Part shown: positions 1 through 9,436 of the stretch, piece after piece | How positions within the stretch are numbered: the first letter of the stretch is position 1 | Layout of the letters: each line of letters starts with the position of its first letter | NCBI RefSeq assembly: GCF_000189635.1 | Contig: NW_002476369.1 | Location: forward strand, 203,928-267,927 | Source of the DNA: Tetrahymena thermophila SB210 | Taxonomy: Eukaryota > Ciliophora > Oligohymenophorea > Hymenostomatida > Tetrahymenidae | Reading direction: 5' to 3' | Length of the DNA stretch: 64,000 bases | Translations under genes and position numbers: made by a program | Notes under the pieces: model-generated | What the model saw: the letters and a program-made list of their open reading frames with translations, nothing else | Told to the model about the DNA's origin: nothing | The model's database searches: none

Positions 1-50
1 TTCGATCCAGCTAGTAGGTGAAATATTTTAGAAGCTTTTTTATAGCATGA

Positions 51-434
51 TCAAAATTAAGGTACTTTTTTTCTCCTTGTTTTATTTGATTTCTTATCTT
101 TATATTTTTCTAAATTTACAAAAGTCTACTTCTCAGAGCTATTGTTTACTGCTTTTCCCTTTTTAGTTATTATAATCAAGACCTTTCCTCTCAGTTTTTT
201 AGCGAGATCAGTCTCTTTGATTTAATAATTAGAAATAATATTTGATGTAGCAACGAAATGTTAATTTAACATAATGAATGTGAAAAAATTTTCAGTTATG
301 ATACTGATAATTGGCTCTCTATATATAAATTTGGTACTCTTAATTAAGATAGTCAAAGTGATATGTAATAAATCATATTAGCTCAAAATAATTTTTGAAA
401 TCTAAAGATAAGAAAAATCAGGAATAAAGATCAT
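51..434 (-). CDS. hypothetical basic protein, possibly a 3'-terminal exon
   Basis: With TGA as the only stop, the minus strand is open for 127 codons from an ATG at 434 to TGA at 51-53. The last 60 or so residues look convincingly coding: an acidic-basic stretch (KETDLAKKLRGK), then a very basic tail ending KTRRKKVPQF. The first half is hydrophobic and richer in A+T; it could be intron or noise, because intron-like acceptors (for example TATCTTTAG) occur inside it on the minus strand. The real start may therefore lie elsewhere. I do not recognise the protein and see no domain. Base composition rises over the C-terminal half compared with the flanks. What I am sure of is the frame of the C-terminal portion, not the gene model. 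Confidence 0.45.
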
Positions 435-690
435 TTGTTTAGAATTTGATAAAAAGTATTGCTCTCAATGAAAATTTAACATTAATAACAAATCTTTGTT
501 TAACATTTTAATAAAAGATAGATGATTTTGTTTAAGCAGAATGGATAAGTTATTGAAAATCTATCTATTCCAGTAAGAAAAAATTAAAATTTTTATTTCA
601 ATACTGTACGGATTAAATAACATATTAATATTTTTTAAATTTTAACTTAATAATATTACTAATTTTTCAAAAGAATTATAAAATAATTGG

Positions 691-772
691 TGGTAGCTGT
701 GAGAATCGAACTCACGCAGATATAATCCCAGCGATTTTAACTCGCATGCCTTAACCTCTCGGCCAAGCTACC
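691..772 (-). tRNA. tRNA-Leu(UAA)
   Basis: This 82-nt class II tRNA has a long variable arm. Acceptor halves GGTAGCT and AGCTACC pair and are followed by discriminator A. The T arm contains GTTCGAT and the D arm GGTTAAGG. The anticodon stem GCGA/TCGC encloses loop GTTAAAA, so the anticodon is TAA (positions 737-739), reading UUA, a heavily used Leu codon in this A+T-rich genome. T runs follow on the minus strand, as expected for RNA polymerase III termination. Its sequence differs from the other three Leu tRNAs in the window, so it is a second isogene. Confidence 0.93.
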
Positions 773-1444
773 TGATTGAAATGATTTTTTATTTTTAGAA
801 AGTCTTTTAAAAAAAATATTTTTTTTATTTGTTTGCTTGTCAATAATTTATGAATAATAAATATTTCAACTATGCTTTCTCACCCTAGAGATAAATATAA
901 TTAATTATCTAAAAAATTTATTTATTTTTATGTCTCCTATAAAAAGATGTATGCGATTTTTCATTTTTTATCATAAACCCATCATTTTAACTACTATAAA
1001 AAGCTATTACATTTTTTTGTTTCGCTACTTTAAAAAAATACTGATGTGAATATTTCTTCCTAGCAACCTTCAATCACTTTTCTTAAATCCTTGGATAAAT
1101 TACCTGATTAATATATATGCTGATATCTATAAACTTTATTTAAAAAACATCTTTTTGTTTATTAGTATTAATGAAAAATTATTTTTTGTCTTTAATTTAA
1201 TTAGTATAAATGAATAAAAAATAGACTTTAACTAATTATTTAATTAATTAATTATAAATAAGAATTATGATAATATTTTTTTCAAGAAATTGCATAATAT
1301 CAAAATGGAATTTAAGATTTTAATTAATTAATTTAATATTTAATCAAAATATAAAATAGAATAAATATTATTAAATATAATTTAATCTTCAATAATTTAA
1401 CATTATTATAAATAATTTATTAATTTGTAAAAAGTAAAAAATAT
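773..1444. other. gene-free spacer with start of tRNA tandem duplication
   Basis: No coding frame is supported. From about 1185 the sequence is the flank of the tRNA unit that is duplicated at about 1585. A TCTCCTATAAAAAG box at about 932-945 matches the box found in every unit of the 3.6-6.1 kb array. Confidence 0.5.
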
Positions 1445-1527
1445 TGGCAACTGTGAGATTCGAACTCACGCGGATTACATCCAGGCGATCTTAAGTCGTC
1501 CCCCTTAACCAACTCGGGCAAATTGCC
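1445..1527 (-). tRNA. tRNA-Leu(UAA), copy 1 of 3 identical
   Basis: This 83-nt class II tRNA has acceptor GGCAATT pairing with AGTTGCC, discriminator A, T loop GTTCGAA and a long variable arm. The anticodon loop CTTAAGA gives anticodon TAA at 1491-1493. The anticodon stem has one A-C mismatch. A T6 run follows on the minus strand. It is identical over all 83 nt to the genes at 1807 and 8531. Confidence 0.93.
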
Positions 1528-1806
1528 TTATTAAGATATTTGGTTATTGATATTTATACTTTTTTATTAAAAATTATTTTATGTTTTTAATATAATCAGT
1601 ATTAATGAATTAAAAATAAATTTTAACCGATTATTTAATTAATTAATTAAATTTTATGATAATATTTTTTCAAGAAATTGCATATTATCATAATAGAATT
1701 TAAGATTTTTATCAGTTAATTTAATATTTAATCAAAATATAATTTCATTTACAATAATTTAACATTTTTATAAATAATTTGTTAACTTATAAAAAGTAAA
1801 AAATAT

Positions 1807-1889
1807 TGGCAACTGTGAGATTCGAACTCACGCGGATTACATCCAGGCGATCTTAAGTCGTCCCCCTTAACCAACTCGGGCAAATTGCC
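1807..1889 (-). tRNA. tRNA-Leu(UAA), copy 2 of 3 identical
   Basis: The sequence is identical to the tRNA at 1445-1527, with its anticodon at 1853-1855. It lies in the second unit of the tandem duplication and has the same downstream T run (TTTTTTAC on the minus strand). Confidence 0.93.
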
Positions 1890-2828
1890 TTATTAAGATA
1901 TTTGGTTATTTCCTTTTAAATCTAAACTTAAAATATTTTATATTTTTATAATTGCAGAGTATTTTTTTAATTTTGAAATGCAAGTGTTATGTTATTATTT
2001 TTAGCAAAATTATTTCTTTATTTAAATATACCATCATCCCTCATTAATTAAAGCGACTCTCTCTTCCAATATTTTTTTTTAAATGACCCTTCTTAATAGA
2101 TAACAAAAAGATCATTAAAATCAATGAAATATTAGATTTCTACCCCCTTTATATTTGTTTTATCAAACAGAAATATAAAATATGTCTCCTAAATAACAGT
2201 TGAAAAAATTATATTTTCTTACATGTTTTAAATTAAAATATTTTTGGTATCTAATAATCTCTTTTTAAATTGCAATTTCTTCAACTGGATATATTATTTA
2301 TACATAAAAATTTTTAGTTATAATTTAAAAATTTTTGTTTTTATTAGAATTAATTAAATCTAATCATATAAACTTAAGTACTAATGAAATAATTATTAAT
2401 GACTGAATGATTAATTACATATTTTATTTATTTGCAATAAAAATAGATAAGAGGAAATTATATTTGCTAGTACTATTTACCTAATTAAATTAAAATAAAT
2501 TTAATTTTTAAATTTTATTGATTTTTTAGTTTAATAAATATAATAAGACTAATTTATTTTTTTATTTTATCTTTTTATTAAAAAAAAATAATTTTTAAGC
2601 AAAAATGATGATTTGAAGTGTTAGTATAACCTATTTTTGCAATTAATTATAAAAACAAATAATTCATATTCATTATCAAAATTAAATGTAAAAATAACTA
2701 AGATAAGAAAAACATATAATAATACAAATATAAGCCTTTTTAAGATGTTAGTATTATATTTTTATTATTTCTAAAGCATTTCATGCATATTTCATTCAAA
2801 TTTATTAAGTATTTTTATGAATGAGAAA
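1890..2828. other. A+T-rich intergenic stretch
   Basis: I see no gene on either strand. Near 2165-2190 there is a degenerate match to the array box (AAACAGAAATATAAAATATG then TCTCCTAAA), an outlying fragment of the 390-bp repeat family. Confidence 0.4.
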
Positions 2829-3056
2829 TCAAAATTTCTTTTTCAAGAAACTGTATGGAGAGCAGCTAGGATGACCAAGGTTTGAGCAATAAGCAGAACA
2901 TTTTGCTCTTTCTGATGAACAATCAATGGCCATAGCATGTCCAGGATCTTTGCAATTCTTCAAGCACTCGTCGCACTAAGATTAGCATTCTTCTAAGCTA
3001 GCACTAGCTGTAGCAAAGAGGACGATAACTAATAGTAAAAGATATTTAAAGTTCAT
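2829..3056 (-). CDS. secreted cysteine-rich 75-residue protein, paralogue 1
   Basis: A single intact frame starts at ATG 3056 and ends at TGA 2829-2831. Residues 1-19 form a signal peptide (MNFKYLLLLVIVLFATASA). The predicted mature part is about 56 residues with eight cysteines at 24, 28, 31, 35, 46, 53, 57 and 65, in a CxxxCxxCxxxC start followed by four more, consistent with four disulfides. There is no hydrophobic tail, so it is probably released. The paralogue at 6550-6777 has the same length, the same cysteine positions and the same ending (SFLKKK plus one residue). It is unlike the eight-cysteine family with tails elsewhere in the window. Size and disulfide density recall ciliate pheromones or defensin-like peptides, but there is no sequence evidence for either role. 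Confidence 0.9.
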
Positions 3057-3579
3057 TTTTCTTGATTTTTTTTTATGTTATATTTATTTGTTTCATTTTT
3101 AATCATAAATATTATTTATGCCTTTCTATCTATTTAATAAGTAAGAAAGAATGACAAATACCTATCCTAATCTTCAAATAAGATTAGGCAAAAATTGATT
3201 ATCATCAAAAATTTACTAATTCCTTCTAATCAAAAAACTAATTAATTATTTTTAATAAAAGAAATTATAAACTCTTAATTTTTATCAAATACTGCTCTAC
3301 TACAAATTTAAAAAACATAAAATTAATTTTTAATAAAGATATAGAACATGTTTTTTTCATTTAATACATTGATGTAAGATATACTGTGATTTATATTTAT
3401 GATAAACTATAAATTTTGAGCTAACTCAGGTTTTTAGAAATTTAGAGTTATTATATAAAATTCTTCAATTAACAAAAGTTAATTTAATCCCCATTAGAAA
3501 TTGTAAGGTATGAATTTAATAAAAAATAATTAATTTCTTTTTTGATCACTAATCTATATTTTAATTTTATTCAAATTAA

Positions 3580-6130
3580 AGTTAAAGAAAGTAAATAAAT
3601 ATTAAATCTGATTAATTTTAGACCAAAATTTCTTATCAAACAGAAATAGAAATACATCTATCAATCTCTCCTATTAAAAAATTAAAATCTTCATTTATAA
3701 GCTAATCTAATAGACAAAAATATCAATTTATGTATTAAATTGGATGTCTAAAAGTTAATATGTCTCAACATTAGAGCTTCTTCATTTTTTTTTCTCAAGT
3801 AAATTTTAATTATTTTTAATATATTTTAATTAATTTTCAGAATAAATTATTTTAATAGTTTATATAAAAATTAAAGAAAGAATAAAGGAAATAAATTTTA
3901 GTTATATTTAAATAAAAATAAGACTTTCTTATCAATAATAAAATATAAAAAGAATTTCTCCTATAAAAAATAAAAAATTTCATTTATTTGCTAATTCTTA
4001 AATTTAGATAAATATGTTTGTTTAAGTATTTCTCTCATAAATACACATAAATCTCTAAAATATTTAGCAGGGTAATGTATACTTATTGTATTACTCTATT
4101 TGCTCAATTTAAGAAAAAAATTGTTTTAAAGCAGAATAATCAAAATAAATATGAAAAAAATTTAATTTGATTTCATGAAAATGACTAAATGGTTAAGAAT
4201 GTATTAAATGTTAATTCTAAAAATGTATTTTTTCAATTTTCTGAATAAATTATTTTAATAGTTTTAAAAAAATTAAATAGATCTTAGTTTTATTGAACTA
4301 AAGTTAACATTTATTAGTCAAGCAGCAGAAATATAAAAAGTATTTCTCCTAAAAGATAAAAAACTTCTTCTGTATGTTAATGCTTAAATATATTGAAGTA
4401 TTTCTCTCTTCAATTCACACAAATCTCTAAAATATTTAGCAGATTCGTGTATTATAAATACTTCATGTCTTACTTTATTTGCTCAATTTAAGAAAAAAAT
4501 TATTTTAAAGCAGAAAAATCAAAAATAAATATGGACAAAATTTAATTGAATAAAAATGACTAAATGATTAAGAATGTATTGAATTTTAATTCTAAAAAAA
4601 TAATTTTATCAATTTTTTGAATAAATTATTTTAGTGATTTATATAAAAATTAAAGAATAAAGTAAATAGATCTTAGTTTTGTTTAACTAAAGATAACATT
4701 TATTTGTCAAGCAGAAATATAAAAAGCATTTCTTCTAAAAAATAAAAAACTTCATCTGTTTACTAATTCTTCAAAATAAATAAATAAATAAATATGCTTG
4801 AGTATTTCTCTCATCAATTCATTTAAAATATTTGTCTGAGTCATTTATACTTCTTTTCTTACTTAATTTTTTCAATTTAAGAAAATTGTTTTAAAGCAGA
4901 AAAATCAAAATAAATATAAAAAAATTAAACTAAGTTTAATTTCATAAAAATAAATGATTGATTAATTGATAAACTAAGTGTGCATCGATTCTAAAAATAT
5001 ATTTTATCTATTTTCTGAAGAAATGATATAGTAGTATAAAAAAATAAATAATTAATTAAATAGATGTTTGTTTGTTTGTTAATATTTACTAAATTTAAGA
5101 TATTATTGTCAAACAAAAATATAAAAAACATTTCTCCTATAAAAAGTTAAAAACTTCTTCTGTTTGCAAATGCCTAAATATAAATAAATATTTTTTAGTA
5201 TTTCTCATCAATTCAATTAAATCTCTAAAATATCTAGCTAAGTCATGTATACTTCTTGTCTTACTTTATTTGTACAATTTAAGAAAAAAAATTGTTTTAA
5301 AGCAGAATAATCAAAATAAATATTAAAAATTAATTTAAATTTAATTTCATAAAATGATTAATTGATGAAATGAGTATTAAATAATTTTAATTCTAAAAAT
5401 TTATTTTTTGAATTTTTTTAATAAATGATTTTAATAGTTTATAAAAAATTAAAGAATAAAGTAAATAAATGTCTGCTTGTTAAAATTTAACTTAATATAA
5501 ATTTTTCTTGTCAAACATTAATAAAAAGCATTTCTCCTATAAAAAATAAAAAACTTCATTTATTTGCTAATGATTAAATTTGAGTATTTATTTTTCTCAT
5601 TAATTAAGTTATTTAAATCTCTAAAATATTTAGCTTAGTTGCTAAAACTTCTTGTATTAATTTATTTTTTGCTCAAATCAAGAAAAAAATTGTTTTAATG
5701 CAAAATAATGAAAATAAATATAAAAAAATTTAAATCTAATTCCAAATAAATTGATTAACTGTGTTTTAAATTTTAATTTTAAAAATATATTTTATCAATT
5801 TTACGAATAAATGATTTTAATAGTTTATAATAATTTAAATAATAAAGTAAATAAATATATGTTAAAATTAAACTAAATATAAAATTTTCCTGTCAAGCAG
5901 AAATATAAAAAGCATTTCTCCTATAAAAAGTCAAAAACTTCCTCTGTTTGCTAATGTTGAAATATAAAAATATTTAAGCATTTCTCTACAATTCACAATA
6001 TCTCTAAAATATTTAGCTGAGTTAAGTACTTCTTGTATTACTCTATATGCTCAGTTTAAGAAAATAAATTAATTATTTTAAACGTAATAAATATAAATAA
6101 ATTTAAATCTAATTTCATTAAAATGATTAA
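3580..6130. repeat. tandem array of about 390-bp degenerate units
   Basis: Six clear units recur. Each contains, in order: a TTTTAATAG-like block; GTCAAGCAGAAATATAAAAA; the box TTTCTCCTATAAAAA; an ACTTCATCTGTTTGCTAAT-like block; CTCTAAAATATTTAGC; and TTGTTTTAAAGCAGA. The box lies near 3955, 4343, 4729, 5131, 5531 and 5915, a spacing of 384-402 bp. A more degenerate unit begins near 3630. No unit carries a long frame. The array fills the space between the two 75-residue secreted protein genes. Each box contains TATAAAAA on the plus strand, which could be a promoter-like element or a coincidence of composition. Confidence 0.85.
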
Positions 6131-6549
6131 ATGATTAACTATTTATTAAATTTTAATTCATTAAATAATAAATACGAATATAAATGACATGACTGATTTT
6201 GATTTTAATTTTTTAAGAACAACATTTTATTCCATAACAAAAATGATAAACATCTAGAAAAAACATTTATCATCATTTTATTATGTTAAATTGCTATTTT
6301 TTGAATTCTGAATATGTTGCTTATTTGAAAATAATAAATTCATTAATTAAAATTTTTAAAAAGTAAAAACTTTTGGTTCAGTTTTGAATGAAATGATTTT
6401 AAATAAGAATACTGCTGTAAAAAATATGAAAATGTGTTGTGTTTTTAAGATTTAAAAAATATTTTATTCTTTGAACGAACAACACAATAAAAACATACAT
6501 GAATATTTCATCCAAATTAATTGATAATTTAATATTATTGAATCAATAT

Positions 6550-6777
6550 TCAAAGTTTCTTCTTCAAGAAACTGAGTGGAGAGCAGCTAGGATGACCAAG
6601 GTTATAGCAATAAGTATAACATTTAGCTCTTTCAGATGCACAATCAATGCCAGTAGCATGTCCAGGGTCTTTGCAATTCTTCAAGCATTCATCACACTAA
6701 GCAAAGCATTCTTCTTAGCTAGCACTGACTGTAGCAAAGAGGACGATAACTAATAGTAAAATATACTTAAAGTTCAT
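6550..6777 (-). CDS. secreted cysteine-rich 75-residue protein, paralogue 2
   Basis: The frame is intact from ATG 6777 to TGA 6550-6552, with several in-frame TAA/TAG codons read as Gln. The signal peptide is about residues 1-19 (MNFKYILLLVIVLFATVSA). Eight cysteines sit at exactly the positions seen in the paralogue at 2829-3056. The two proteins agree closely over the signal peptide, the CDECLKNCKDPGHA segment and the C terminus. They differ mainly near residues 21-27, 41-43 and 54-59. It is probably an extracellular disulfide-stabilised peptide of unknown role. A plus-strand open frame over the same bases is only a shadow: the conserved cysteines and signal peptide are on the minus strand. 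Confidence 0.9.
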
Positions 6778-8340
6778 TCTTTTCTTGATTTTTAATTAGT
6801 TCTTTCAATTTTTTTTTTTTTTTTTAATTTATATTTTCTCTTCTGCGATTTTTATGTATATTTAAATGTATACTGCATAATGAAAATTATTAGGTCTCAC
6901 ATTGGCAGTCAATCTTCTGATCGTCGAAACAAAAATTTTCTGTTAAACAATAGGAAAAATATTTTTTTTGAAAAAAGCATTTATTTTATATCTGTTTTCT
7001 GTATTAATTATGCAATGCAAAAGCTATAAATGAAAATAATAAAGAAAAATATATCAATACTTATCAAAGATATTTGGAATTTCATCAATTTTTTTGCAGC
7101 AATAATAATAATAATTAGCTTTGCATCATCAGGTTTAAAATTTATTTCTATGTATTTGCAAAAAATAGATAAAGTATTTTTTTTCTTATAGAAAGAATAA
7201 AATTCAAATTTTCTTATTGATAAAAGCTAAAGCCAAAACTAATAAATTTTTCTGATTGCCTAATACAAAATTTATTTTCTATTCTTATTTAAGATTGATG
7301 CAATATTATCTCATAAATGCAATAAAATAATGTAAAACAGAGGGCTAAATTATATTGCTTGTCATTTAGCGTTTGATAATCAAAATTATTTTTTATTCTT
7401 TCAATATTATTTGATATTAAAATATGGAGGAAAATTATGTTTATACTTAAGTGATAAACCAACAATGAAATATTCTAAAAGTTGAATATCTTCTCCTCTC
7501 ATAAATTTAATATTTAGTTGAGGGCTATGATTGATCCGAATCAGATAAATTATACTGAGCAGAATTGAATACAATTTTTTTTTATTCTCAATTATGTCAA
7601 AATATAAATAATTATTTAAAATAAATTTCCACAATATTTTAATTTTAAAATTGTCATTTTATTTAATTAATAAATCAACTATAAAAATATAAATGTTTTA
7701 TTTTAAAAGAACAAATCAAGCTATGTAAGAATTAATTGTTTTTATAGATCCTTAAATCCATCCTTTCACTTCGTTTTTTGAAATAAAAAAGTAATGAATG
7801 AGAAAATTAAGAATTAGTGAAAAAATCAATAGCCAGCCAAATTAGATTATCTCATAACAAATTTTCTATTCAAAACTAGCTACCAGCATAAATTAATAAA
7901 AATTTAGTTATAATTATTATTTGATGATTAACGTACCATTTTTTAGCATAAAATAAACAGATTTATAAGATGAATTAAAAAGGAAGGAGTACAAAATTAA
8001 AAATAACGTATATAGATGTTAATTGAAGAGCTACCTGAATGAAATATTTATGTATTTCTACTTATAAAATATTATTTATCCCATTAAAATAATATAAAAT
8101 TTAAATTAAAAATTAATGTTTTAATAATTTCATACTTTTATTGGCAAATAGAAATAAATAAAATAAAGGGAAATTAAATGAACTTCTATCAACAAATAAA
8201 TATCAAAATGATTATTTAAATAATATTTTAATTTAATAATACAAAGTAATTATTATAGTAATCAAGTAGGTTGAATTTAAAATTTATTTAAAATTATTTT
8301 GATAGAATAGTTTTCTTAATAAATTGTAAGGTTTAAAATT

Positions 8341-8376
<36 letters not shown>

Positions 8377-8530
8377 TATTTATTTATTTATTTATTTGTT
8401 TATCCATTCATTTAGTTATTGATTTTGTTATTAAAAATCTTTGAATGTAATTTAGAATTTAATTAACACTCATTCTTTCTTATCTATAACATATTTTAAA
8501 AAGAAAATTTAATTTAATTAAAAAAAATAT
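6778..8530. other. intergenic region with a poly-A/T tract and a possible gene relic
   Basis: A long T tract lies at about 6811-6826. A minus-strand frame without ATG (about 7057 down to 6845) starts with a hydrophobic stretch and then has cysteine-rich segments (YCLTENFCFDD, DCQCETQ). It may be a decayed secreted-protein gene. The rest is A+T-rich without support for coding. Confidence 0.3.
8339..8397. repeat. (CTTT)n then (ATTT)n microsatellite
   Basis: About nine CTTT units run directly into about five ATTT units. The tract lies about 130 bp from the third identical tRNA-Leu gene. Confidence 0.95.
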
Positions 8531-8613
8531 TGGCAACTGTGAGATTCGAACTCACGCGGATTACATCCAGGCGATCTTAAGTCGTCCCCCTTAACCAACT
8601 CGGGCAAATTGCC
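8531..8613 (-). tRNA. tRNA-Leu(UAA), copy 3 of 3 identical
   Basis: All 83 nt are identical to the genes at 1445 and 1807; the anticodon is at 8577-8579. Its flanks do not resemble those of the tandem pair beyond a few bases (GCCTTATT.AGATATTT on one side), so it moved as a short unit or has lost flank similarity. A T8 run follows on the minus strand. Confidence 0.93.
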
Positions 8614-9079
8614 TTATTGAGATATTTTACAACATAATTATAATTGTAGTGATATAAATTTTATTTTTAAAATTCATTCATTTTTTTATTTTTTTGAGGA
8701 TAGAAATAAAATAAAATTAAAAAATAATTATTTATGATTGATTATTACTAAATATGATAATAATAATTAAAATTTTAGGCTTGTAATATATTATATAATA
8801 ATGAGAATGTATACCAATTTTAAATTGTTTTAATTTATTTATTTTTAAAATTTAATAATATATACTTTTTAAAATTATTAAATTATTGAGTAATCAAAAA
8901 AAGTCTTATTCGGTCGATCACTAATAAATAAAATAGAACATAAAGAAATATAAACATAATTAATTACAAATAAATTAAAATTCTAGAATTATATTTTTTA
9001 ACATTTATTATAAATAGTAGCTGATATAAATAAATAAATAATGATATAAACATATTTACAAATAATTTTTATTTAGATT

Positions 9080-9436
9080 TCAATATAGAACGTATGTAAT
9101 AGCTAATAGTGCTGTAAGAGCAAAAGATAAAGCATTTTAGCTAAGGCATTAAAAAGATTAAAAAATAATAGTTTAAATTACATGATTTTTAGATCTACAT
9201 TTTGATTAGATACATTATTTAATAACATTAACAAATTAGCTATTAATTTTACAGTAATAAATACAATCTAACCCTTTTTCTTTTTCTACCAGACAAACTT
9301 TATCGTTGGCCTAACAAGGATCTAATATATCTATATCTTTAAAACAGTCGTCCATTTACTGAATTGCATCAACAGTCTATGTTTAAAAAGCAGATATCCC
9401 AACTAATATCATTAAAATTAAGGCAAGAACTCTCAT
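9080..9436 (-). CDS. eight-cysteine secreted/surface protein, 118 aa
   Basis: The frame is intact from ATG 9436 to TGA 9080-9082. Residues 1-17 are a signal peptide (MRVLALILMILVGISAF). Cysteines at 31, 41, 48, 58, 62, 75, 80 and 97 fit the window-wide framework C-x9-C-x6-C-x9-C-x3-C-x12-C-x4-C-x16-C. The last 16 or so residues (LSFALTALLAITYVLY) are hydrophobic with no basic residue after them, as in a GPI-attachment signal or a C-terminal anchor. It is closest to the cluster at 39.3-43.1 kb, about 30 kb away. No enzyme motif is present. A role at the cell surface is inferred from the layout; the partner is unknown. Confidence 0.88.

Larger units (their letters stand above)
1185..1913. repeat. 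tandem duplication carrying a tRNA-Leu gene (two units)
   Basis: Two units of about 330-390 bp each hold one identical tRNA and homologous flanks. Both contain the block around TCAAGAAATTGCATA (about 1270 and 1660) and the downstream block TATTTGGTTATT. The tRNAs are 362 bp apart, while the upstream flanks are offset by about 389 bp, so small indels have accumulated outside the gene. The tRNA itself has not changed. Confidence 0.8.

Noticed and set aside
3580..6130. CRISPR-like array
   Set aside because: Units are about 390 bp, diverged along their whole length, without constant short repeats and unique spacers; the organism is eukaryotic.
6499..6753. Plus-strand open frame of 84 codons
   Set aside because: It overlaps the minus-strand secreted protein gene at 6550-6777, whose signal peptide and eight cysteines are conserved in a paralogue. 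The plus frame has no such support.
7401..7634. Minus-strand open frame of about 77 codons
   Set aside because: It starts only at a TTG, has no ATG in frame, no homologous copy and no motif. Open frames of this size are expected when only TGA stops.
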